Of a stretch of 64,000 bases of DNA, positions 1 to 8,222 are shown in pieces. Made by a program: the position numbers and the translations under genes. The notes beneath the pieces were generated by a model. It was not told the origin of the DNA. It was given only the letters and a program-made list of their open reading frames with translations, and searched no databases. Source of the DNA: Maritalea porphyrae (GTDB taxonomy: Bacteria; Pseudomonadota; Alphaproteobacteria; Rhizobiales; Devosiaceae); assembly GCF_030159895.1 (NCBI RefSeq), contig NZ_BSNI01000002.1, forward strand, positions 1,204,306 to 1,268,305, written 5' to 3'. Every line of letters begins with the position of its first letter. Position 1 is the stretch's first letter.

Positions 1-59
1 TTTTCGCTTTGCTATTGCGGTAATATAGCGGCAATCTTCGATTCATTCTTCGAGGCCTA
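1..59. other. Window edge; end of upstream gene or promoter
   Basis: One forward frame is open from base 1 to a TAA at 58-60 that overlaps the ATG of the next gene (TAATG). This would be the tail of an upstream gene, hisD being usual at this place in the order, but the 19 visible residues do not resemble a HisD end. The stretch may equally be a short intergenic region. Confidence 0.25.
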
Positions 60-1019
60 ATGGATATCGCACATCCTGACACGGATAAGCTGGTCACGGT
101 TACACTTGATCCAGAGACAATCATTTCGATTGATCCGGATGAAGTGCATGAGCGTCGTATTGCCGTGTTTGATTTGGTTGAAGAAAACCAATTCGCCCCG
201 ATTACGTCAATCGAAGAGGCGCATGGGCCGTACGCTCTGCACGTTTCAATTCAAGGCAACCATCTGGGCTTGGATGTACGTAACCCAACGACCAACGAGC
301 CAATTGCAGCACACTTTTTGTCTTTGACCCCATTCAGACATCTCATTCGCGACTATTTCCGCATCCGCGAAAGCTATTATGATGCGATTAAGAGTGCGCA
401 ACCCTATCAGATCGAAACCGTCGATATGGCTCGCCGTGGTTTGCATAACCAAGCCGCCGAGCTATTGCGCCATCGATTGGATGGCAAGCTCGAAATGGAC
501 GAAAACACCGCACGGCGGCTGTTTACCCTGATTTGTGCCGTGCAGCCTTATGCAGATCAGCGCACAAATTCAAAACCGGATATGCCAACGGTTTTGTTTG
601 TCTGTTCAATGAACTCGGTGCGCTCACCAATGGCAGCAGCCTTGGCGCGTCGAGCGTTTCCAACCCGCATCATCGCAAGGTCTGCTGGCGTTCGGTCCGG
701 CAAAGTGGACAACTTCGTTCACGAAGTTATGGAAGAAATTGGGGTTGATATGTCCGTGCACACGCCCCACACAATGGACGAGTTGGTCGCCAGTTCATTT
801 GACCTGATCGTGACCCTTTCGGATGAGGCACCACCCGCTGTTGACGCGCGCAACTATGAAGTTGGCAAGCGCCTTCATTGGGAAGTTGACGACCCTACAT
901 TGGTCGATGGCAACCGAGCGCAAAAACTGGATGCATATCGAGCCTTGCGCGAAGACTTAAACAACCGTATTAACACCGAGCTGCAATCGCTGGTGACAAA
1001 CGGTTCACAAATCGTTTGA
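60..1019 (+). CDS. UPF0262 / low-molecular-weight phosphotyrosine phosphatase fusion protein
   Basis: This 319-residue protein joins two domains that are usually separate neighbouring genes in related alphaproteobacteria. Residues 1 to about 165 resemble the uncharacterised UPF0262 family. Residues 175 to 315 form a low-molecular-weight phosphatase/arsenate-reductase-like domain: the CX5R loop is CSMNSVRS (C182, R188) and the general-acid Asp lies in VDDPT (D277 or D278). The phosphatase half should hydrolyse phosphotyrosine-type esters, but its natural substrate is unknown. It heads the infA-maf-yacG block. The reading frame runs through the junction with no stop, so the fusion is direct in the sequence unless there is a sequencing indel. 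I chose the ATG at 60 because it overlaps an upstream TAA and has a GAGG-like site before it. Confidence 0.88.
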   Translation: MDIAHPDTDKLVTVTLDPETIISIDPDEVHERRIAVFDLVEENQFAPITSIEEAHGPYALHVSIQGNHLGLDVRNPTTNEPIAAHFLSLTPFRHLIRDYFRIRESYYDAIKSAQPYQIETVDMARRGLHNQAAELLRHRLDGKLEMDENTARRLFTLICAVQPYADQRTNSKPDMPTVLFVCSMNSVRSPMAAALARRAFPTRIIARSAGVRSGKVDNFVHEVMEEIGVDMSVHTPHTMDELVASSFDLIVTLSDEAPPAVDARNYEVGKRLHWEVDDPTLVDGNRAQKLDAYRALREDLNNRINTELQSLVTNGSQIV

Positions 1020-1040
1020 ATTTGTATAGGTTGCCGCCAA

Positions 1041-1062
1041 TTCAAGCGCTTTTGCGCTTGAA
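1041..1062 (+). other. Stem-loop in the infA leader
   Basis: A perfect 9-bp inverted repeat (TTCAAGCGC, loop TTTT, GCGCTTGAA) lies between the phosphatase stop and the infA ribosome-binding site (AGGAG at about 1074). No T-run follows, so it is not a classical terminator. It may be a processing or leader-regulation element. Confidence 0.55.
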
Positions 1063-1082
1063 GGTGCTTATCAGGAGATAGA

Positions 1083-1301
1083 ATGGCAAAAGAAGAAATG
1101 CTCGAATTTCCGGGCGTCGTACAGGAGTTGTTGCCAAACGCAACATTCCGCGTGAAGCTCGAAAATGACCACGAAATCATCGCCCACACTGCGGGTCGTA
1201 TGCGCAAAAACCGCATCCGTGTTTTGGCAGGCGATAAGGTGCTTGTTGAAATGACACCTTATGACCTCACCAAGGGCCGGATCACATACCGCTTCAAATA
1301 A
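1083..1301 (+). CDS. infA: Translation initiation factor IF-1
   Basis: The 72-residue protein is a single S1-type OB-fold domain of the usual IF-1 length and sequence ([11 protein letters not shown] start, [14 protein letters not shown] core, [12 protein letters not shown] end). IF-1 binds the ribosomal A site on the 30S subunit during initiation. A good AGGAG Shine-Dalgarno site precedes the ATG. It sits between the phosphatase fusion and maf, as expected for this taxonomic group. Confidence 0.98.
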   Translation: MAKEEMLEFPGVVQELLPNATFRVKLENDHEIIAHTAGRMRKNRIRVLAGDKVLVEMTPYDLTKGRITYRFK

Positions 1302-1336
1302 GCGGTACGTGCCCCTCAAAATGAGCCAAAACTAAA

Positions 1337-1972
1337 ATGGTCGCTGCTCGTCCCGAACTCATCCTTGCCTCTGCATCACCGCGCCGCCTGGCGCTATTGA
1401 ATCAGATTGGCGTGGAACCGGACCATTTGATTCCAGCCGATGTTGACGAAACACCGCTGAAAAACGAAATTCCGCGAAAACTTGCTGCGCGTCTTGCGCA
1501 CACCAAGGCACTGGCCGCTCAACACAAAGCTCGCCAAACCGGCATTGGTGACAATGCGCTGGTTTTGGGTGGCGACACCGTTGTAGCTGTTGGCCGCCGG
1601 ATCTTGCCAAAAGCGGAAATGCTCGATGATGCAGCAGCATCATTGCGTTTGCTCAGTGGTCGGTCGCATCGTGTTTTCACATCCATTTGCTTGCTCAATC
1701 CATCAGGCGGCAGCAAACGACGGGTGGTCGAAACACGGTTGCGGTTCAAACGTCTTTCGAATGCTGAAGTAGACGCATATCTCGCCAGTGGCGAATGGGA
1801 AGGCAAAGCAGGGGGCTATGCAATCCAGGGCATCGCGGGCGCGTTTGTGATTAAGCTGCAAGGCTCGTTTCATGCGGTCATGGGTTTGCCATTATACGAG
1901 ACGGTGCAATTGTTGCGCAGCGAAAACTATCCGATCGAGTTCAACTGGCTCAATTCTACTTCGGGAATCTAA
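1337..1972 (+). CDS. maf: Maf-like nucleoside triphosphate pyrophosphatase
   Basis: The 211-residue protein has the Maf signature SASPRR near residues 12-17 and the acidic GGDTVV motif with D80. Maf proteins hydrolyse non-canonical or pyrimidine nucleoside triphosphates to monophosphates and act in house-cleaning. Which substrate subclass this one belongs to cannot be read with confidence. It lies 36 bases after infA and 2 bases before yacG, so all three are probably cotranscribed. Confidence 0.93.
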   Translation: MVAARPELILASASPRRLALLNQIGVEPDHLIPADVDETPLKNEIPRKLAARLAHTKALAAQHKARQTGIGDNALVLGGDTVVAVGRRILPKAEMLDDAAASLRLLSGRSHRVFTSICLLNPSGGSKRRVVETRLRFKRLSNAEVDAYLASGEWEGKAGGYAIQGIAGAFVIKLQGSFHAVMGLPLYETVQLLRSENYPIEFNWLNSTSGI

Positions 1973-1974
1973 CT

Positions 1975-2184
1975 GTGGCAGATAAGTCAGACCGTTCTAA
2001 CATCACTGGATTGCGCCCTTCAAAGCCATGTGTGATGTGCGAGAAGCCAAGCGTTCGCGAGTTTCATCCCTTTTGTTCAAAGCGGTGTGCTGACCTTGAT
2101 TTAGGTAAATGGCTCAACGGATCTTACGCCATTCCAGTTGTGGAAGAGGATGGCGCGCAATTGGAAGATTACGATCCAGAATAG
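1975..2184 (+). CDS. yacG: DNA gyrase inhibitor YacG, zinc-binding
   Basis: The 69-residue protein has the four zinc ligands of YacG at C19, C22, C34 and C38 (CVMC and CSKRC), followed by the typical DLGKWLNGSYAIP segment. YacG proteins bind GyrB and inhibit gyrase. The start is GTG at 1975, two bases after the maf stop; no other start keeps the zinc motif in place. Confidence 0.95.
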   Translation: MADKSDRSNITGLRPSKPCVMCEKPSVREFHPFCSKRCADLDLGKWLNGSYAIPVVEEDGAQLEDYDPE

Positions 2185-2371
2185 GGCCAGATCGTCGGCG
2201 TCTCAAGCGCGGTAACATTCTGAAATATGTTGGGATTTTGCGGGATCGCGGGAAAGTTGCGAGATAAGTGGAAAATTTTGTCTTTCCCCGCTAGACAAGC
2301 CTGAATTCTCAACCTATAAACCCGCCAGCATGTTTGATTTCTCGCTTCGTTTCGAGAATGGTCAACAAGAT
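2185..2371. other. Intergenic, no gene seen
   Basis: This spacer before tRNA-Phe holds no convincing reading frame. The tRNA promoter presumably lies here, but I cannot point to clear -35 and -10 boxes. Confidence 0.5.
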
Positions 2372-2447
2372 GCCCGGATAGCTCAGTTGGTAGAGCAGCG
2401 GATTGAAAATCCGCGTGTCGGTGGTTCGAATCCGCCTCCGGGCACCA
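2372..2447 (+). tRNA. tRNA-Phe (GAA anticodon)
   Basis: The 76-base gene folds as a complete cloverleaf: acceptor GCCCGGA/TCCGGGC, D-arm GCTCAGTTGGTAGAGC, anticodon stem GCGGA/TCCGC with loop TTGAAAA (anticodon GAA), and T-loop GGTTCGAATCC. The 3' CCA is encoded. It closes the infA-maf-yacG block, a usual order in Hyphomicrobiales. Confidence 0.97.
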
Positions 2448-2566
2448 CTTCCTTTCAAAAAACTGATGGACAACAATTGCAATTGTGCGATTGCCGTTGA
2501 CTGTTTGCGTCGAATTAAGAGATGCTCGAAAGAGCAATTGGTTCATGAACGCGAGCGGCAGCCGAA

Positions 2567-3367
2567 ATGGATATTTTTTCGTCCAAGGATAATGTGCACT
2601 TCCAAGAGCTTGGTTTCGCAACATTCAAAGATGTTTCCGATCTTCGGCCCTATCTTGATGATATTAAAGAAGAAATTTCAACGCTAGCTCGCTCGTATGG
2701 CTTCGCCGATCCGTTTGGCGATGATCAAGCCCATTTCGATCCCCCGCAAGGTGATGAACGGCATCGATTCTATCGATCTTTGCGCTATCTACCCAGTCTT
2801 GGCAGGTTGGCGAATAGTCTTCTTTTGACCAACGCCAGCAAACAAATTGGTTTATCTCTTCCGCTCGTGATGAATGCGAGCAATATCCGCATGGATCAGG
2901 GCGGTCACAACCCCAACAAGTTTCACTGGCACCAAGACTACACCTATTTGCTTGGTTCGCTTAATTCGGTCACCTATTGGCTGCCACTGCAGCCAGTCTC
3001 AGCAACTCTTGGTGGGATCGAAATAGTGCCAGGTTCGCACAAAGAAAACTTGCGCCAATTCAAGATTATCAATGAAGAAGCGAGCGCCAAAACTGGTCAA
3101 CTATCGCCAAATGACTTAGCGCTTGCAGAGGAGCCAATGGACCCAAGGCAAGCTGTGGAGCTTGATTACGGTGACGGCATTGTGTTTTCACAATTCCTAT
3201 TGCACCGCAGCTTAGAGCATGCAGGTCCCCATACGAGATGGACGATACAAGTGCGCATAAGTGATGCGCTTGAAGATCATTACCGAGAGTTTGGCTGTCC
3301 TATGGGGGATACGACGACAATTCTGCGCCATGATGAGTTGAGATCCAAATTGGTTCAAGCGTCGTGA
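2567..3367 (+). CDS. Phytanoyl-CoA dioxygenase (PhyH) family protein
   Basis: The 266-residue protein is a non-haem Fe(II)/2-oxoglutarate dioxygenase of the PhyH family. The iron-binding facial triad is visible as HQD (H122, D124) and a distal H213 in LLHRS; R224 probably binds 2-oxoglutarate. Such enzymes hydroxylate lipids, sugars or small molecules. Its stop overlaps the GTG start of the methyltransferase (GTGA), and a carbamoyltransferase follows, so I infer a role in decorating a surface glycan or secondary metabolite. The substrate is unknown. The ribosome-binding site is weak. Confidence 0.85.
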   Translation: MDIFSSKDNVHFQELGFATFKDVSDLRPYLDDIKEEISTLARSYGFADPFGDDQAHFDPPQGDERHRFYRSLRYLPSLGRLANSLLLTNASKQIGLSLPLVMNASNIRMDQGGHNPNKFHWHQDYTYLLGSLNSVTYWLPLQPVSATLGGIEIVPGSHKENLRQFKIINEEASAKTGQLSPNDLALAEEPMDPRQAVELDYGDGIVFSQFLLHRSLEHAGPHTRWTIQVRISDALEDHYREFGCPMGDTTTILRHDELRSKLVQAS

Positions 3368-4512
3368 GTTCCAAAAGTGCACTCAGTTCCGCGCAAGTGA
3401 AGGCCCTTGATTCAGCTGGGATAGAAATCAACCATTATCACAGCTCAATGTTCCAAGGGGAAAACATCCATCAAGCATGGATCGACGATTGTGCAAGATA
3501 CTTGCAGTGCATTTTTGGTGACAAAATCGCTGGCAAAACAGTGGTCGATTACGGCTTTGGACGGGGCAATTGGAGTTTGGCATTTAGACAGCTTGGTGCC
3601 GAACATGTAATCAGCATTGAAGCGTCGCAAAACGCAGCTGAAAACTTTAAGCGGTATGTAAAAGATCACGAAATTCAAAACATATCGGTTCAATTGGGAA
3701 ATACTGATGATCAAGAGCTGCACATTGAAGCGGATATCGTTTTCCTTTACGGCATTTTGCATCACGTAAAGCACCCAGAACGACTACTTGGCAGTGCGCG
3801 TCATTGGTTGAAAGATGAGCAAAGTCAAATACTTGCTTATGCCTATGATGCGGGTTCAATGCGGGAGATGCTGGTTTCTGCATGTCGCAAATTGTTGGGG
3901 ACCGAAAAACCTGAACCTAGTTGGGAACTCGCGCTGCACCCGCTGGCACGACACCGAGCAGTCGATGATTTAGTTGCACCGATAGTTAGTTTTTGGACCC
4001 CCAAACAGTTGGTAGACGTCGCAAACGATGCTGGCTTGAAACCAATTGGACAAGAAAAAGACTTTTCGAATTTTCAGAACAAGTCGCTTGCCCCCGAGTT
4101 TGATCCTTACATTTTGTTGTTAAAGGCAAATGCCGCGCAAGAGGAGACAATTGAACCGATTGCAAATGCTCATCAATATATCGATGAATATAAGGTGATT
4201 GGCGAAGCGCTTGATTTAGTCGTGCAACATGCGCCGGCGCAATCAAAACCAAACATTGCCATCGGGATATTCAATAGCTGGTTTGCCGGCGCGCAACCAG
4301 CGTCATTTGAAGATAAACTGTTCTATTTATGGCGATATTTGTGCCATGCGATCAACACGATGCCCCAGGACTTAGTCTTCGCGTCGACAAGCGACGAATT
4401 GGAAACCTTGTTGTTTCTTACCCGTCGCATGAGCCATAAGAAATCAGATGAGTTGATGCGCAACTGCGAAATGCTCAAAGACAAAATCACAAACAATTCG
4501 TTCAGAATTTAG
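3364..4512 (+). CDS. SAM-dependent methyltransferase, class I
   Basis: The 382-residue protein has a Rossmann methyltransferase domain in its first half: motif I VDYGFGRGNW at residues 61-70 and ADIVFLYGILHHV near 123-135, as in methyltransferase family 11/12 proteins. The C-terminal 130 residues are helical-looking and unassigned. It starts with GTG inside the stop of the PhyH gene, so translation is probably coupled. It may methylate a sugar hydroxyl in the same pathway as the neighbouring carbamoyltransferase; this is inference from context. Confidence 0.85.
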   Translation: MSSKSALSSAQVKALDSAGIEINHYHSSMFQGENIHQAWIDDCARYLQCIFGDKIAGKTVVDYGFGRGNWSLAFRQLGAEHVISIEASQNAAENFKRYVKDHEIQNISVQLGNTDDQELHIEADIVFLYGILHHVKHPERLLGSARHWLKDEQSQILAYAYDAGSMREMLVSACRKLLGTEKPEPSWELALHPLARHRAVDDLVAPIVSFWTPKQLVDVANDAGLKPIGQEKDFSNFQNKSLAPEFDPYILLLKANAAQEETIEPIANAHQYIDEYKVIGEALDLVVQHAPAQSKPNIAIGIFNSWFAGAQPASFEDKLFYLWRYLCHAINTMPQDLVFASTSDELETLLFLTRRMSHKKSDELMRNCEMLKDKITNNSFRI

Positions 4513-4560
4513 ATCCGCAAGTAGTTGAGATTGTTGGATTCAAGAAAAGCGACTTCAGGT

Positions 4561-6144
4561 ATGAAATCTCTAGGCCTTCACAAAGATCCTTGGCACAATA
4601 CAGGTGCATGCGCCATCTCGGGCCATGATGGCGAATACAATATCGCGTTCTTGTCTGAAGAGCGGCTGGATCGAGTAAAAGACAGCCGTGCGTTCCCTCA
4701 GAAGTCCATTGAAGCGTGTATGCGGCATCTCGATGTACCCAGCATCTCCCAGTTCGATGCCGTCGTGATGGACTATATAGAAACCGACAAAGACTGGCGT
4801 CTTGATCAGTTTCGGCGACCTTGTTCGACGGAAAATCTGCTGCGCGATGTTGTGCCCGAGCGCATCCATATGATCGACCACCATTTGTGCCATGCTTACG
4901 CTGCATTTATGACCTCGCCGTTTGAGGAAGCTGCGATACTGATTGTGGATGGGCGGGGATCCAACAAGCAAACCCAATCGCTGTTTATTGGTTCAGGCAA
5001 CTCGATCAAGTTCATTGAAGGCACAGATACAATTGGTATTGGTTTGCTTTATGCGGCGATGACCCAGCATATCGGTTTTGGCAATCTGCAAGAGGGAAAA
5101 ACCATGGGCTTGGCCCCCTACGGCGCAAATGAGCCGCCGCTTGCATATGATTTTGATGGCAGATTTGAAGGCATCCGCACCAGCTACGAGACCTTTTGTG
5201 TTGAAGGAAACTATTCGCTTCGCCAAGACATCTTATCGCCATCTACCTTTGCTGAACAAGCACGCGCTGCCTATGAAACACAGATGGAGTGCGAACGTGC
5301 GTTACTTCATTTGGGGAAATATGCCCGCAAAGTGACGGGCATGCCAAACCTTTGCCTTTCAGGCGGTGTCGCACTCAACTCTGTAGCAAACAACTCCTTG
5401 CTCAAGGCGAGGATTTTTGACGATATTTTCATCAACCCAGCCGCCTCCGATACGGGAATACCGCTAGGTGCGGCCTATTATGGGCACTATGCTCTGGGGC
5501 AAAACAAGCGGCGGGCAGGGGAGATTTCACCCTATTTGGGCCCTACCTATTCTAGCGAACGTATCGACGAGGCTATTGCGGTTTTCTCTGGCTACAAGAT
5601 TGTCCGAGACAATGCATTGAAACAAGCAATTGAGATGCTGTGCGCCAACAAAATAGTTGCGCGCTTTGAAGGGCGTAGCGAAATGGGCCCACGGGCGTTA
5701 GGTCATCGATCAATATTGATGAACCCATTGATTGCCGAAAACAAAGACGTGCTAAATGCGCGTGTAAAGTTCCGCGAGGAGTTTCGGCCGTTCGCACCGA
5801 TTGTGATGGAAGAGCACAGCCAAGACTATTTCGACATCGATCGACCGTGTCCCTATATGTTGCTGGTGCCAAATGTTCTGCCGAACAAGCGCGACGTCAT
5901 CCCAGCTGTCACTCATGTTGATGGGACAGCTCGTGTGCAAACGGTCACACAAAGCTTTAACGGCAAGCTCTATACGATACTTGAAGCTTTTGACGAAAAA
6001 ACCGGCGTTCCCGTATTGCTAAATACCAGCTTCAATGTTGCAGGTGAGCCGATCGTCGAAACGCCCGAAGACGCCATAAAGTGTTTCCTTGGCACTGATA
6101 TTGATGCGCTTTTTATCGAAGATGTTTTGTTGGTGAAAAACTAA
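4561..6144 (+). CDS. Carbamoyltransferase, NodU/CmcH/TobZ family
   Basis: The 527-residue protein is full length for the family. The N-terminal Kae1-like domain has DHHLCHAYAA (H107, H108, H111) and IVDGRG; the C-terminal domain has EMGPRALGHRSIL and LLNTSFNVAGEPIVETPEDA. NodU-type enzymes transfer a carbamoyl group from carbamoyl phosphate through carbamoyl-adenylate to a sugar hydroxyl. I start at ATG 4561 because MKSLGLHKDPWHNTGACAI matches the family N-terminus; a TTG at 4525 would add 12 unrelated residues. It is the third gene of the PhyH-methyltransferase-carbamoyltransferase set. Confidence 0.93.
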   Translation: MKSLGLHKDPWHNTGACAISGHDGEYNIAFLSEERLDRVKDSRAFPQKSIEACMRHLDVPSISQFDAVVMDYIETDKDWRLDQFRRPCSTENLLRDVVPERIHMIDHHLCHAYAAFMTSPFEEAAILIVDGRGSNKQTQSLFIGSGNSIKFIEGTDTIGIGLLYAAMTQHIGFGNLQEGKTMGLAPYGANEPPLAYDFDGRFEGIRTSYETFCVEGNYSLRQDILSPSTFAEQARAAYETQMECERALLHLGKYARKVTGMPNLCLSGGVALNSVANNSLLKARIFDDIFINPAASDTGIPLGAAYYGHYALGQNKRRAGEISPYLGPTYSSERIDEAIAVFSGYKIVRDNALKQAIEMLCANKIVARFEGRSEMGPRALGHRSILMNPLIAENKDVLNARVKFREEFRPFAPIVMEEHSQDYFDIDRPCPYMLLVPNVLPNKRDVIPAVTHVDGTARVQTVTQSFNGKLYTILEAFDEKTGVPVLLNTSFNVAGEPIVETPEDAIKCFLGTDIDALFIEDVLLVKN

Positions 6145-6270
6145 TCATTCGGTGAGGCGCGACCAATCGTCCTCGCAAAATTACAAGACCGATTTGCGTT
6201 AATTGGGTTTGCGCCCGTCAAAAGCTTTGTGCAAACTGAATTTCAACTTATGAAAATCGGGAGTGAGACG

Positions 6271-7263
6271 ATGGCGTTTAATGCAATGGTGGTGCGCAAA
6301 GATGATCAGGGTAAAACCTCAGCGCAACTCGAGCAGCTCGAGCTTGATCAACTTCCCGATGGCGACGTAACTGTAGCGATTGAGTATTCAACGCTGAATT
6401 ACAAAGATGGCCTGTGCTTGGGTCCTGGTGGTGGATTGGTTCGAAACTACCCCCATGTTCCGGGTATCGACTTTGCCGGAACGGTCGAAGCCTCCAACGA
6501 TGCGCGATATAAAGCCGGCGACAAAGTTGTGCTGACCGGTTGGAATGTGGGCGAAAACTGGTGGGGTGGTTACGCGCAAAAGGGACGTGTAAAGGCGGAT
6601 TGGCTTGTCCCATTGCCTCAAGGCTTGAGCACCAAAGACGCAATGGCGGTTGGTACTGCGGGCTTCACCGCAATGTTGGCCACCATGGCTTTGGAAGATC
6701 ACGGCCTTAAGCCGGAGAACGGCCCAGTATTGGTAACTGGCGCTGCCGGTGGTGTGGGCTCTGTGGCGACGGCCATCCTCTCCAATTTGGGCTATGAAGT
6801 TGCAGGTGTGACGGGGCGCCCTGAAACCGCGGAATATCTAAAATCACTTGGCGCCACAACGATTGTGCCGCGCAATGAACTAAATGAAACGGTCAAACGT
6901 CCACTTGAAAGCGAAACATGGGCTGGATGCATCGACGCTGTGGGTGGCGAAATGCTGGCGCGCGTGCTTGGCCAAATGAAATATGGCACTTCTGTCGCCG
7001 CTGTTGGTTTGGCCGGTGGCGCGCATCTTCCTGCAACGGTCATTCCGTTTTTGCTGCGCGGCGTGAACCTGTTGGGCATCGATTCAGTGCGGCGCCCATA
7101 TGAGGATCGCGTGCGGGCATGGAAGCGTGTGGCAACTGATCTGCCAATGGACAAGTTGAATGAAATGGTTGAGCCAGCAACGTTGAAAGACCTGCCGGCG
7201 CTTGGCAAAGCCATTTTAGCCGGTGAAGTGCGCGGCCGCGTCGTGGTGGATGTAAATGCCTAA
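6271..7263 (+). CDS. acuI: Acrylyl-CoA reductase / quinone oxidoreductase (AcuI/YhdH family)
   Basis: The 330-residue protein is a zinc-free medium-chain dehydrogenase/reductase of the YhdH/AcuI group. It has the NADPH-binding VTGAAGGVGSVA motif, the LNYKDGLCL segment near the N-terminus and GRVVVDVN at the end. AcuI reduces acryloyl-CoA to propionyl-CoA and is important in marine DMSP users. The exact substrate here is not proven by sequence alone. ATG 6271 is preceded by GGGAG at 6259-6263; an in-frame upstream start at 6229 lacks such a site. Confidence 0.88.
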   Translation: MAFNAMVVRKDDQGKTSAQLEQLELDQLPDGDVTVAIEYSTLNYKDGLCLGPGGGLVRNYPHVPGIDFAGTVEASNDARYKAGDKVVLTGWNVGENWWGGYAQKGRVKADWLVPLPQGLSTKDAMAVGTAGFTAMLATMALEDHGLKPENGPVLVTGAAGGVGSVATAILSNLGYEVAGVTGRPETAEYLKSLGATTIVPRNELNETVKRPLESETWAGCIDAVGGEMLARVLGQMKYGTSVAAVGLAGGAHLPATVIPFLLRGVNLLGIDSVRRPYEDRVRAWKRVATDLPMDKLNEMVEPATLKDLPALGKAILAGEVRGRVVVDVNA

Positions 7264-7289
7264 GTGCGATACGCTAGCGTAATCGCTTA
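7261..7289. other. Palindrome spanning two convergent stop codons
   Basis: The segment contains ACGCTAGCGT (7271-7280) flanked by GCGAT and ATCGC, giving a near-perfect palindrome. It overlaps the stop of the CmcI-like gene on the minus strand and abuts the acuI stop. There is no T-run, but it may act as a shared 3' end or block read-through. Confidence 0.4.
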
Positions 7290-8041
7290 ACGAAAGCGCT
7301 TGGCCAATAAGTTACGCGTTTTTCCAAAACACCTTCATTGAAGGGCCATTTGGGCTCTTCAATAGCAAAGTTCGAATTGTTTTTGGTGAACTCAATCGCG
7401 GCCGCTTTGGGGTTGGATGTTTTCCAATCTTCGCCAGTTCTCGGGCCACCCGCTACCAATTCCATGATTCCGTCAGCCGCAACGATGTAGCAACCGGGGG
7501 TAACCAATTCGCCATATGCCTCTAGCTCTTTCAAAACGTGAGGCTTCTTGTGATTTGAATCAAGCATCACCATTACTTTTTCGCCCGGCTTGATCTTCGA
7601 CTTTACGGTCTCGATTGTTTTCGGGTCGATGGATGAGCCTTCAACGATTTCAATAAGGCTTCTTAAGGGGTGAGCATCGATTGCTTTGCGATTGTGGTCG
7701 CGCAATTCAATTTCAACACCAATAACGCGCCCCTTTCCAATAGCCTTGAACAAGCTTGCATAAAAAACTAGCGAACCGCCATGTGCGACGCCGGTTTCTA
7801 CAATAACGTCAGGTTGGTGGTCCCAAATTACTTCTTGGATGCGGATCATGTCCTCTGGCAGTTGGATGATTGGGCGCCCGAACCAAGAAAAGCTATAGAT
7901 GTATTTTGTGTCCCAACTGGCACGCAGCCAAGCCTCAGACATGACTTCAAATGCTTTTGCGCTTTCGAGCGGATAAACTTCCTCAGTTCCATCGTCGTGC
8001 TGCTTTGTTACGGTGCCTTTTTTGTCATCAAAAATAATCAT
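7274..8041 (-). CDS. CmcI-like cephalosporin hydroxylase family protein
   Basis: The 255-residue protein belongs to the CmcI family, which has a Rossmann methyltransferase-like fold and includes proteins of antibiotic and O-antigen clusters. Visible marks are SFSWFGRPIIQLPEDM, DVIVETGVAHGGSLVFYAS (nucleotide-binding glycine loop), VIGVEIELRDHNR and VMLDSNHKKPHVLKELE. In polysaccharide loci such proteins are annotated as hydroxylases or methyltransferases; the true reaction is unsure. I start at the internal ATG 8041 (MIIFDDKKG) by family fit; an ATG at 8116 in the same frame would add 25 residues. It is convergent with acuI. Confidence 0.85.
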   Translation of the reverse strand: MIIFDDKKGTVTKQHDDGTEEVYPLESAKAFEVMSEAWLRASWDTKYIYSFSWFGRPIIQLPEDMIRIQEVIWDHQPDVIVETGVAHGGSLVFYASLFKAIGKGRVIGVEIELRDHNRKAIDAHPLRSLIEIVEGSSIDPKTIETVKSKIKPGEKVMVMLDSNHKKPHVLKELEAYGELVTPGCYIVAADGIMELVAGGPRTGEDWKTSNPKAAAIEFTKNNSNFAIEEPKWPFNEGVLEKRVTYWPSAFVKRLR

Positions 8042-8222
8042 CAAGCTCTGCCCAAACACAAATGGAAAATGATGAATTGAAATTGGGCGAACGTTCGTCG
8101 CCAATTTGTTTGTCATTCATCTCGAATCACGCGATTTTGTCATCACAAACCACATTGCAACATTCGTCAACTTGAACACTAATCCTTTGAGTGGACAATC
8201 TGAATAGTTGGAGCCGATCAAC

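Noticed and set aside
2372-2447. tRNA-Phe as the attachment site of a genomic island carrying the glycan genes
   Set aside because: No integrase gene and no second copy of the tRNA 3' end were found in the window.
4525-4560. TTG 4525 as start of the carbamoyltransferase
   Set aside because: The family N-terminus begins at the ATG at 4561; the extra residues match nothing.
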